A DNA stretch of 21,065 nucleotides from a bacterium (lineage in GTDB: Bacteria > Chloroflexota > Dormibacteria > Aeolococcales > Bog-877): contig JAJZGN010000010.1 of NCBI GenBank assembly GCA_021798435.1, forward strand, positions 1 to 21,065, read 5' to 3'. The notes under the pieces were generated by a model, which searched no databases, was not told where the DNA came from, and worked only from the letters and a program-made list of their open reading frames with translations. Positions 7,247 through 13,704 of this stretch are shown here, piece by piece (position 1 is the first letter of the stretch; the number at the start of each line of letters is the position of its first letter). The position numbers and the translations under genes were made by a program.

Positions 7247-8241
7247 CCCCCTCCCGGCCGCCGGTATTGGCGCTCCAGACGGTAGTGCTCCCGCCACACC
7301 AGCCGGTGCAGCCCCAGCCAGCGGGGCAGGTCGCGCAGCCCGGGGATGAAGGGGACCAGCAGCAGCAGCGTGGTGAGCAGACCCACCGTGAGCACCACCA
7401 GGAGGTCGGCGTTCTGGGCGGTGCTGTAGGGCGGGATCTGGTACCAAAGGGTGAAGAGCCAGAGCCAGGCCTGCCCGGGGTACCGCCCGGTCTCATTCAT
7501 CATCCCCCACTGGCTTCCGGTGAGCTTCTGGGCCTGGGCCAGGCCGGGGAAGTAGCCTCCGTCCGCGAGGAAGAGCAGGGGCTTGGTGTAATCGGTGACG
7601 TAGAAGCGCCCGCTGTGAAGCAGGAGGGAGTCGAGCGCTCCCGCCCGACCGTCCGCCAGCAGCGCCTGCATCATGAGGTTCACCGGACCGTAGGCGCCCG
7701 CCGGCACCCGCACCAGGGGCCCCGCCACCTTGGCCTTGATGAGGGCCCTCTGGTAGGAGGTGAGCCAGGCCTGCTCCTGGCCGGTGCCGGCCGCCTGGTA
7801 GGTGGCCAGCGCGCCGCCCAGCCCCGGGCGGCCGACGCTGGCCAGCCGGAGCGGAGCTATGACATCGGTCTCCGGGGCGTTCATCGGAAGGTGGACGCCA
7901 GCCCACAGCTGGGGAGCCAGCGGGCCCCAGGTCTGGACCGAGGCGCCCGTGTCCGAGGGATCCAGCCCGTCGGCATCGATGTTGTAGGGAGGCCCGTAGT
8001 CGGCGCTGATCGTGGTCCCCTGCAGCTCCGCCGTGGCGGTCTGCAGAAAGTCCAGCGGTGCCGACTTGGCCCAGCTCTGGATCGTGACCGGCGGCACGTC
8101 CGGGGAGGAGAGGACCGTGGCCAGCGCCAGCACCACCACCAGCAGCACGACGAGGGCCAGGGCGATCTCCTTCATGAGATCGTAGGGAGCGGTGGGCACC
8201 CCCCGGTAGTAGGTCTCCTGGTCGATCTGGCGCCGCTTCAT
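7237..8241 (-). CDS. Membrane-anchored partner protein of cytochrome b (uncharacterised)
   Basis: A 334-residue protein whose ATG overlaps the cytochrome b stop as ATGA, so it is almost certainly translated with it. The N-terminus (YYRGVPTAPYDLMKE) leads into a transmembrane helix at about 25-45. A large domain of roughly 210 residues follows, probably outside the membrane, containing IQSWAKSAPLDFLQTATAEL and DYGPPYN. A second helix lies at about 278-299, with possible membrane contact at 257-268, and an Arg-rich tail ends the protein. It takes the place where subunit IV or the C-terminal half of cytochrome b would be, but has no PEWY quinol-site motif, no CxxCH haem site and no clear Fe-S motif. 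I recall similar unnamed proteins beside cytochrome b in high-GC bacteria. Function unknown; a structural or quinone-site subunit is the simplest inference. Confidence 0.75.
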   Translation of the reverse strand: MKRRQIDQETYYRGVPTAPYDLMKEIALALVVLLVVVLALATVLSSPDVPPVTIQSWAKSAPLDFLQTATAELQGTTISADYGPPYNIDADGLDPSDTGASVQTWGPLAPQLWAGVHLPMNAPETDVIAPLRLASVGRPGLGGALATYQAAGTGQEQAWLTSYQRALIKAKVAGPLVRVPAGAYGPVNLMMQALLADGRAGALDSLLLHSGRFYVTDYTKPLLFLADGGYFPGLAQAQKLTGSQWGMMNETGRYPGQAWLWLFTLWYQIPPYSTAQNADLLVVLTVGLLTTLLLLVPFIPGLRDLPRWLGLHRLVWREHYRLERQYRRPGGGGS

Positions 8242-8870
8242 GGCAGCTCCTCGGAGGGGGGCTTGACCACCCCGCGGAGGCGGACCTGGACAACGTGGAG
8301 CCCCACCAGGAGGACGACCAGGATGGGGAACAGCATCACGTGGAGCCCGTACATCTGCCCGAAGTTGAGGACGTTGAAGAAGGCCCCCGCCCCCGTGGCG
8401 TTGATCGCGTCCTTGGCGTTCACGGCGATCCACTGGGAGTCGAAGTTCTGCTGGGAGAGATACCCCGTGAAGGCGGTGACGATGCTGACCAGGAAGACCA
8501 CCACCCCCACCATCCAGGTGGTGGCGCGCCCGTCTCGCCACCCCTGGCCGAAGTACTGCCCCCAGAGGTGGAGGACCATGAACACGAAGAACATCTGCAC
8601 GCTCCAGAAGTGCAGGCTGTTGAAGAAGCGGCCCTGGGGGGAGACGTGCCACCACTGCGGACCGAAGAACGCCAGCACCACCCCGCTCCCGATGGTGAGG
8701 ATCAGGGCGGCGATGGTCACCACTCCGAAGACGTAGACCCAGGATCCGACGTAGGCCGGCTCCCGGTCAGGCAGAAGGTGCTCGATGGGCAGGTCGCGCT
8801 CGATCAGCCGGCGGAGTGACCCGGTCCAGCTCCGAGTAGCGCGAGTGCCGTCGTCCGGCTCAGCGCTCAC
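8238..8870 (-). CDS. Cytochrome b, N-terminal (b6-type) membrane subunit
   Basis: A 210-residue di-haem membrane protein corresponding to cytochrome b6 or the N-terminal half of cytochrome b. Helices lie at about 43-69, 86-104, 117-137 and 174-197. The haem ligands are His87/His101 (13 residues between) and His177/His192 (14 residues between); the 14-residue spacing is the b6/Gram-positive type. Residues 138-170 form a polar loop with GYLSQQNFDSQW. It would pass electrons from menaquinol across the membrane. The start is a GTG overlapping the end of the 55-residue peptide gene, and its stop overlaps the next gene as ATGA. No Rieske protein, cytochrome c or subunit IV gene is present in the window. 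Confidence 0.92.
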   Translation of the reverse strand: MSAEPDDGTRATRSWTGSLRRLIERDLPIEHLLPDREPAYVGSWVYVFGVVTIAALILTIGSGVVLAFFGPQWWHVSPQGRFFNSLHFWSVQMFFVFMVLHLWGQYFGQGWRDGRATTWMVGVVVFLVSIVTAFTGYLSQQNFDSQWIAVNAKDAINATGAGAFFNVLNFGQMYGLHVMLFPILVVLLVGLHVVQVRLRGVVKPPSEELP

Positions 8871-9027
8871 GGTCGCTCTCCTGATAGGCCCGGCGGCGGC
8901 GAGCGCGCCCCGGGAAGGGCAGGAAGAGAGCCAGAGCGAAGAGCAGAACCATGAAGGCGATCAGGCCCAGGTTGGGCAGCGAGATCAGGATGAAGCCCCA
9001 ATGCAGGTACGGGGCGGGCTGGTCCAC
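8860..9027 (-). CDS. 55-residue single-pass membrane peptide leading the cytochrome b operon
   Basis: A small gene with an excellent GGAGGA ribosome-binding site six bases before a GTG start. It encodes VDQPAPYLHWGFILIS at the N-terminus, one hydrophobic helix at about residues 11-38 (LPNLGLIAFMVLLFALALF), and then a strongly basic segment RARRRR, so the C-terminus should face the cytoplasm. The stop lies 11 bases inside the cytochrome b gene, implying translational coupling. Its position and size recall the tiny accessory subunits of respiratory complexes (such as PetL/PetG/PetN or CydX), but I see no specific similarity to any of them. It has no Cys and a single His (residue 9). Confidence 0.85.
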   Translation of the reverse strand: MDQPAPYLHWGFILISLPNLGLIAFMVLLFALALFLPFPGRARRRRAYQESDRER

Positions 9028-9076
9028 TCAAATTCCTCCGCGGCAAGGGGCCGGCACGATGGCTGAGCCGGGGCTC

Positions 9077-9106
9077 AATCTAGCCGGTTCCCGGGGCCAA
9101 TGACAC
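9077..9106 (-). promoter_or_regulatory. Candidate promoter of the cytochrome b operon
   Basis: On the minus strand TAGATT (9077-9082) resembles a -10 box; GTGTCA, 18 bases upstream (9101-9106), matches four of six positions of TTGACA. The site lies about 50 bases before the first start codon of the operon, in the 148-base space shared with the divergent crotonase gene. Confidence 0.35.
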
Positions 9107-9162
9107 CCGGGGAAACACCTGCCCCAAGGACGCAGAAACCCGGTCGCCGCCGGCAGGGACGG

Positions 9163-9168
9163 TATCCT
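9163..9168 (+). promoter_or_regulatory. -10 box giving a probable leaderless crotonase mRNA
   Basis: TATCCT ends seven bases before the ATG at 9176, so transcription would begin at or next to the start codon. There is no Shine-Dalgarno sequence. The same GGTATCCT sits six bases before the ATG of the copper lipoprotein at 10713. Confidence 0.5.
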
Positions 9169-9175
9169 CGTGGCC

Positions 9176-9982
9176 ATGACCGAGCAGGAGCAGGGCGCCG
9201 CCCCCGGGGTGCTCAGCGAGCTGGACGATGCGGGGGTCCTGCGGTTGACCCTCAACCGACCTGAGCAGCGCAACGCCCTCACCGGCGAACTGGCGGAGGA
9301 GCTGCGGGCGCGGATCGCCGAGGCGCAGCCCTCGGCTGCGAGGGTGGTGGTGGTGACCGGCACCGGGAGCGCCTTCTGCGCGGGGGCGGACCTGGGTGCC
9401 CTGACCGCCGGAGCCCGCAGCGCAGCCGACCGCCGGCAGATTCTCGCCGAGTACTACCGGGCCTTCCTCGACCTGCGCGACCTTCCGGTCCCCACCATCG
9501 CCGCGGTCAACGGCCCGGCCATCGGAGCCGGCTTCAACCTGGCGCTGGCCTGCGACCTCCGGATCCTCGCGGAGAGCTCCCGGCTGGCGGCCCCCTTCCT
9601 CCGCCTGGGGATCCACCCGGGCGGAGGATGCAGCTGGATGCTGACCAGGACCTGCGGCCCGGCCGCTGCCCGGGAGATCCTCTTCCTGGGCGAGCCGGTG
9701 GACTCCCACCGCGCTCTGCAGTTGGGCCTGGCGGCCCAAGTTGTGCCGGACCACGAGCTCGCGGCCCGGGCCCACGAGATGGCACTCCGCATCGCCACCC
9801 TGCCCAGCCGGGTGGTACGGGACCTCAAGCGGTCTCTGGCCCTGGCTGAGGACGGCGCCACCTTCGATTCCGTGCTGGCGGTGGAGAGCCTGGCCCAGGC
9901 CGAGTCGATGGGGTCGGAGGACGCCCAGGAGGGATGGGCGGCCTTCAGGGAACGGCGCCCGCCCCGGTTCCGCGACCGCTGA
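9176..9982 (+). CDS. Enoyl-CoA hydratase/isomerase (crotonase) family protein
   Basis: A 268-residue crotonase-fold protein acting on an acyl-CoA. Typical motifs are LNRPEQRNAL (27-36), the oxyanion-hole strands CAGADLGAL (68-76) and NGPAIGAGFNLALACD (112-127), and the LRLGIHPGGG loop (142-151). The two Glu residues used by true enoyl-CoA hydratases are not seen: the first position is Asn121 and the second, after the AAP motif, appears to be Phe141. The reaction is therefore uncertain (isomerase, hydrolase or other). The ATG at 9176 is preferred over the GTG at 9170 because of its spacing from a TATCCT -10 box. The 3' end overlaps nth convergently by 38 bases. Confidence 0.9.
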   Translation: MTEQEQGAAPGVLSELDDAGVLRLTLNRPEQRNALTGELAEELRARIAEAQPSAARVVVVTGTGSAFCAGADLGALTAGARSAADRRQILAEYYRAFLDLRDLPVPTIAAVNGPAIGAGFNLALACDLRILAESSRLAAPFLRLGIHPGGGCSWMLTRTCGPAAAREILFLGEPVDSHRALQLGLAAQVVPDHELAARAHEMALRIATLPSRVVRDLKRSLALAEDGATFDSVLAVESLAQAESMGSEDAQEGWAAFRERRPPRFRDR

Positions 9983-10649
9983 GGGGCCCTTTCGCACCGA
10001 CCACCGCCGAGGGGCACCAGCTGGACATCGAACAGGCGGCGCACCGGGGCCGGCGGGCGACGCACACCTGGCGCCCGTGCTGGATCAGGCGGAGGCTGAA
10101 GCCGGTCCAGTCCTCCTTGGGCACCATCTGGCAGACCTTGGCCTCGATCTTCGCCGCATCGCGGGTCCGCACGAGTCCCAGGAGGTTGGCCAGCCGGGTG
10201 ACGTGGGTGTCGACCGGGAACCCCGGGATGCCGAAGCCGACGCCCAGCACCACGTTGGCGGTCTTCCTTCCGACACCGGGAAGCTGCACCAGCCCCTCCA
10301 TGCTCCGCGGGACCTCGCCATCGAACCGCTCGAGCAGCTCCCGGCCCATCCCCACCAGGTTGCGCGCCTTGGAGCGAAAGAATCCCGTGGGGTGGATGAG
10401 CCCTTCAAGTTCGGCCAGGTCGGCGCTCGCGTAGTCGGCCGCCGTCCGCATCCTCCGAAACAGCTCCGGCGTAACCTGGTTCACCCTCTCGTCAGTGGTC
10501 TGGGCGGAGAGGATGGTGGCCACCAGAAGCTCGAGGGGGCTCGTGTGGGAGAGGGCGCAAACCGCCGGATAGAGCTCCGTGAGAGCGGACACCGCGGCCC
10601 GGGCGCGCTGCCGGGGCGTCCGCGGCCGGGGGGATGGGAGACCGGGCAC
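9945..10649 (-). CDS. nth: Endonuclease III (DNA glycosylase/AP lyase)
   Basis: Removes oxidised pyrimidines from DNA and cleaves the abasic site. The 234-residue protein shows the helix-hairpin-helix LPGVGRKTANVVLGV (123-137) with catalytic Lys129, the VDTHV segment with catalytic Asp147, and the C-terminal [4Fe-4S] loop Cys196-x6-Cys203-x2-Cys206-x5-Cys212, exactly the Escherichia coli spacing. About 20 extra residues follow the last Cys and overlap the end of the crotonase gene on the other strand. The start is GTG at 10649, six bases after a TAGGCT box, so the mRNA may be leaderless. The gene is divergent from the copper lipoprotein. Confidence 0.96.
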   Translation of the reverse strand: MPGLPSPRPRTPRQRARAAVSALTELYPAVCALSHTSPLELLVATILSAQTTDERVNQVTPELFRRMRTAADYASADLAELEGLIHPTGFFRSKARNLVGMGRELLERFDGEVPRSMEGLVQLPGVGRKTANVVLGVGFGIPGFPVDTHVTRLANLLGLVRTRDAAKIEAKVCQMVPKEDWTGFSLRLIQHGRQVCVARRPRCAACSMSSWCPSAVVGAKGPLSGRGTGAGAVP

Positions 10650-10655
10650 CGCACC

Positions 10656-10661
10656 AGCCTA
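10656..10661 (-). promoter_or_regulatory. -10 box of nth, probable leaderless start
   Basis: On the minus strand TAGGCT (TANNNT form) ends six bases before the GTG start of nth, with no ribosome-binding site between them. This places the expected transcription start at the first codon. Confidence 0.4.
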
Positions 10662-10700
10662 AGGCCGACGGCGGCCCGCCGTCGGGCGGCGTTGGCCCGG

Positions 10701-10706
10701 TATCCT
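10701..10706 (+). promoter_or_regulatory. -10 box of the copper lipoprotein, probable leaderless start
   Basis: TATCCT ends six bases before the ATG at 10713. No Shine-Dalgarno sequence is present (the gap reads GGGCCC). It is the same octamer GGTATCCT seen before the crotonase gene. Confidence 0.5.
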
Positions 10707-10712
10707 GGGCCC

Positions 10713-11198
10713 ATGCCGCTGCGCCATCCCCTACTGCTGCTTGGCCGCGGGCGCCTTCTGGGTCCCCTCGCGGCCGTGCTCCTGGCGGGTCTCCTCTCGA
10801 GCTGCTCCGCCTTCGGGGACGTCGGCAACCCCACCGATGCCCACCTCGCCATCCCGCCCGGCAACCAGGTGAGTCAGCCCAACAGCAGCCTCTCCCTGCG
10901 GGTCCTGCCCAAGCCCCCGGCCAACCCCCAGTACACGGTGATCATCTACCACAACGTCAACACCGTGGGCGAGTTCGTGCCGGAGTCCCTCACGGTGGCG
11001 GTGGGCGCCGTGGTGGAGTGGGTCTGGACCGACCACTACGACCAGCACAACGTCTGGTGGATCGACCAGGAGTTGATCAACTCCCCCACCAAGGGGGCCG
11101 GCTATAAATGGGCTGTCCAGTTCCTCTCCCCCGGCGTCTACGACTACTACTGCACCCTCCACCCGGGAATGCTGGGGCGTGTGGTCGTCACCGGCTAG
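10713..11198 (+). CDS. Plastocyanin-like blue copper lipoprotein
   Basis: A 161-residue secreted protein. A basic N-terminus and hydrophobic stretch (about 14-29) end in the lipobox LSSC, with Cys31 as the lipidated residue, so it is anchored on the outer face of the membrane. After a linker comes a cupredoxin domain (about 70-161) with type 1 copper ligands His112 (in DQHNVWW), Cys147, His150 and Met153 (CTLHPGM). The domain should carry single electrons. The ATG is set by an upstream TATCCT box six bases away. A second lipoprotein gene overlaps its 3' end. With a cytochrome b operon 1.7 kb away it could be an electron acceptor of that system, but that is inference. Confidence 0.9.
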   Translation: MPLRHPLLLLGRGRLLGPLAAVLLAGLLSSCSAFGDVGNPTDAHLAIPPGNQVSQPNSSLSLRVLPKPPANPQYTVIIYHNVNTVGEFVPESLTVAVGAVVEWVWTDHYDQHNVWWIDQELINSPTKGAGYKWAVQFLSPGVYDYYCTLHPGMLGRVVVTG

Positions 11199-11607
11199 CT
11201 GGCGCCGCCCGGGAGCGGCGGCCGGGCTCCTGGTCGCCGCGGGCCTGCTCCTCGCCGCCTGCGCCAGCCCGGCCACCGCGGCCCGCCTGGCCCTCCGTGG
11301 GTTCCTCGCTGACGTCCAGGCCCATTCGGTGGTGTACGCCTACACCCTCCTCACCAACCCAGCCGAAGCCGCCACCCCCTTCCTTCCATTCTTCAATGGC
11401 GTCAACGCGGCTCGCGCCAGCTACCGGGTGGAAAGCTGCCGGGTTGTCAACCCCAACCAGGTGACCTGCCAGGTGATGGTGACCGATCCCGGCGCCACCC
11501 CGCGGGTCATCCAGGTGCAGATGCTGGAGGAGGGAAACGCCGGCGACTGGCTGGTGGCGGCGCCGTTCACAACCCGGGGCGCGGCGGCCATCCAGCTCTT
11601 CAAGTAG
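11179..11607 (+). CDS. Small lipoprotein of unknown function
   Basis: A 142-residue protein with a signal sequence and lipobox LAAC (Cys28), so it is probably exported and lipid-anchored. The mature part has a helical start (RLALRGFLADVQ) and then beta-strand-like segments (YRVESCRVVNPNQVTCQVMVTD, with two Cys that could pair), ending LVAAPFTTRGAAAIQLF. The layout is compatible with an NTF2/DUF4878-like fold, but I do not recognise the family. The GTG start lies 20 bases inside the copper lipoprotein gene, which suggests coupled expression and perhaps a shared role such as copper handling or electron transfer. Confidence 0.75.
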   Translation: MWSSPASWRRPGAAAGLLVAAGLLLAACASPATAARLALRGFLADVQAHSVVYAYTLLTNPAEAATPFLPFFNGVNAARASYRVESCRVVNPNQVTCQVMVTDPGATPRVIQVQMLEEGNAGDWLVAAPFTTRGAAAIQLFK

Positions 11608-11630
11608 CAGGCAGGGTTACCCCGGCCTCC

Positions 11631-12158
11631 TCAGGACGAGACGGCCTCCCCCTTCCGCTCGTGCCGTCGAGCGGGGAGCCGAGGCCGATCCGGCTGGGCA
11701 TGCTCATCGCCGGCCAGGAGGGCCGCCGCCCGATCCAGGAAGTCCTTGATGGTCGCCTCCGCGACCCGGTGGAGCGCGAAGCGGTCGAAGGTCTCCCCCA
11801 CCGCCCCGAGTGGCGGCCGGTAGTTGACGCTCATCACCAGCTGGCTCCGGCCGCTCCCCAAGGCCCCCACCTCCAGCTCTCCGTCGAACGCCGGGAACAG
11901 CGAGGAGGGACCGGTGGCCAGCCAGGTGAGCGGCAGCACCAGCCGACCAGGGGTTCTCATGGCCGCTCCCACCCGGATCCTCACCTGCTTCCCGACCCTC
12001 CACCCCACCAGGCCGAAGCCAACTTCCGCCAGAAGCAGCTGCGCCCTCGCGCTGGCGCTGCTGGCGAGCACCGGGAGCCAGCTCTCGGGAGCCTCCAGCA
12101 GCCGGTCCGCGGTGACTTCGTAGCCCTGGGGGAGCTCACAGTAATAGCGCAGGAACAT
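11631..12158 (-). CDS. SRPBCC (START/polyketide cyclase-like) family protein
   Basis: A 175-residue cytoplasmic protein with the pattern of the SRPBCC helix-grip fold: an N-terminal segment with LEAPESWLPVLA, central strands (VRIRVGAAMRTPGRLVLPL, ELEVGALGSGRSQLVMSVNY), and a long C-terminal helix (FDRFALHRVAEATIKDFLDRAAALL). Such proteins bind hydrophobic small ligands; no catalytic residue can be assigned. A basic tail (about 155-170) follows. The ATG at 12158 is one base after the TGA of the histidine kinase gene, making this the last gene of the polyferredoxin operon. An upstream start at 12188 would overlap the kinase. The gene ends 23 bases from a convergent lipoprotein gene. Confidence 0.7.
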   Translation of the reverse strand: MFLRYYCELPQGYEVTADRLLEAPESWLPVLASSASARAQLLLAEVGFGLVGWRVGKQVRIRVGAAMRTPGRLVLPLTWLATGPSSLFPAFDGELEVGALGSGRSQLVMSVNYRPPLGAVGETFDRFALHRVAEATIKDFLDRAAALLAGDEHAQPDRPRLPARRHERKGEAVSS

Positions 12159-12159
12159 G

Positions 12160-13704
12160 TCAGGCCTGGGCCACGATGGCAAGGTCACTGCCGGGCCTGG
12201 CTTGGGGAGCGGGGATCGGTCGGGGCCCCCCGGCGCCAGCTGGGGCCGCCGGGACTACGCTCCCGGACCGGCCGCCGGGCTCGTGGTTGATGCCGGTCGG
12301 GACGGTGACCCGGAGCGCCGTACCGCGACCCGGGATCCCCGTTATCTCGACCCGACCCCCGGCGAGGGCCGCCCGCTCGGTCATCGCCACGATCCCCCCG
12401 CCGGTCGGAGAGGACTCTGCCAGGAAGCCCTGGCCATCGTCGACAACCCTGACCCGCAGCGCCCGGGCGCTGAAGACGATCCAAACCGACACCCGCGCCG
12501 CGCTGGCGTGGCGTTCGACGTTGTTCAGCGCCTCCTGAACGATCCTGAAGACGTCGGTCCTGCGTTCGCGCCCCAGATTGGGTTCCCGGCCCCTGGCTCG
12601 CACCTCCGCCCTCACCCCGGTGCGGACCGCGAAGGCCTGGGCCAGCTGGCGGAGGGAGACCTCCAGGCCCAGGTCGTCGAGTGCGGGCGGTCGAAGGCCA
12701 TCCGCCAGCCGGCGCAACTCCGCCACGACGCCCAGGATCCCCACCCGCAACGCTTCCAGCTCATCACGCGAACCTTCCGGGACGCCTCCCTCCTGACCCG
12801 CCGCCTCCAGCCGTCGGGCCAGGTAGATCAAGGTCTGAAGCGGCTCGTCGTGGATGTCTCGGGCGATCCGTTCTCGGTCCGCCTCCTGCGAGTGCCGAGC
12901 CTGGGCCGCGTACGCTGCCGTGAGCCGCTGGCGCTCCGCCTCGGCGGTGACGTCCTGGAAGGCGACCTGGAAAAGGTCCCCTCCGCCCTCATCGGGCAGC
13001 GTCGTCACCAGGGGATGCAGCACCAAGGGCGCATGGGAGGCCGAGGTGAGCTCCAGCTGGCCGGGAGGAGAGCCGCCCAGCAACTGCCCGGCGGGCTCCC
13101 CGCCGATGAGCTCCGCCAGGCGGCCCTGCTCGAGCCGCCTCCCGAACAGCCCTGAGGCGGCGGGGTTGCTCTGGCGCAGCCGGCCGCTGGCGTCCACCAC
13201 CAGGGCGGGAACCGAAGAGGCCTCGAAGATCGCTCGGAACCGTGATTCGGCAGACCGGTGGGCGGCAAGGGCGGACTCTAGGCCGCGGCGGGCGGCGGAC
13301 TCCCGCTCGACCCTTTGACCCACGGCCACGGCCACGACACAACTTATCGCGAGCAGCGTCCCGTCCCCCCAGAGGTCGAAGCGCGAGTCCACGACCACCA
13401 GATCGGGCAGCATCAGGACCGTCCCCCAGGCGGCGCTGGCGCAGGCTCCGCCGAGGCCGAAGCGCAGCGCGGCATAGATCACCGGTAGGAGGAAGAGCCC
13501 CACGGTCGGGTAGTCGGGTATGCCGCCGGGGAGCCGGACCCCCCGCAGATCCAGGGCCAGGTGCCCGGAGACGATGGCCAGGATCAGCGCCTGGATGACC
13601 CAGAAGCGGTGGTCTCGGAGCGGCGGTCTCAGCACCGACCCGAGGACCTCCCGGAATGTCGGCACCGGGGGCATCCCGGACTCCCGCCCAGCGCCGGCGC
13701 TCAC
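12160..13704 (-). CDS. PAS-containing membrane histidine kinase (HisKA_3 type), no adjacent regulator in operon
   Basis: A 514-residue sensor kinase of the NarX/DesK class. The N-terminus carries about four membrane helices (35-52, 66-84, 86-105, 117-130). A PAS-like domain follows (about 150-255, beginning ESRFRAIFEASSVPALVVDASG), then the dimerisation helix with phospho-acceptor His285 (RDIHDEPLQTLIYLARRLE) and the ATPase domain with FRIVQEALNNVERHA (N box, 387-400), VVDDGQGF (420-427) and the GRGTALRV segment. A 45-residue Pro/Ala-rich tail ends it. The GTG start overlaps the Fe-S oxidoreductase stop as GTGA. No response regulator is in this operon; the nearest is the DevR-like gene at 18852. 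Confidence 0.9.
   Translation of the reverse strand: MSAGAGRESGMPPVPTFREVLGSVLRPPLRDHRFWVIQALILAIVSGHLALDLRGVRLPGGIPDYPTVGLFLLPVIYAALRFGLGGACASAAWGTVLMLPDLVVVDSRFDLWGDGTLLAISCVVAVAVGQRVERESAARRGLESALAAHRSAESRFRAIFEASSVPALVVDASGRLRQSNPAASGLFGRRLEQGRLAELIGGEPAGQLLGGSPPGQLELTSASHAPLVLHPLVTTLPDEGGGDLFQVAFQDVTAEAERQRLTAAYAAQARHSQEADRERIARDIHDEPLQTLIYLARRLEAAGQEGGVPEGSRDELEALRVGILGVVAELRRLADGLRPPALDDLGLEVSLRQLAQAFAVRTGVRAEVRARGREPNLGRERRTDVFRIVQEALNNVERHASAARVSVWIVFSARALRVRVVDDGQGFLAESSPTGGGIVAMTERAALAGGRVEITGIPGRGTALRVTVPTGINHEPGGRSGSVVPAAPAGAGGPRPIPAPQARPGSDLAIVAQA

Noticed and set aside
5825..7285. 486-codon open frame on the plus strand, antisense to glmU
   Set aside because: Low-complexity composition and no ribosome-binding site; glmU on the other strand is certain.
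7267..8736. 489-codon open frame on the plus strand opposite the cytochrome b operon
   Set aside because: Opposite genes with clear haem ligands and membrane helices; the antisense product is His/Gln/Arg-rich with no recognisable domain.
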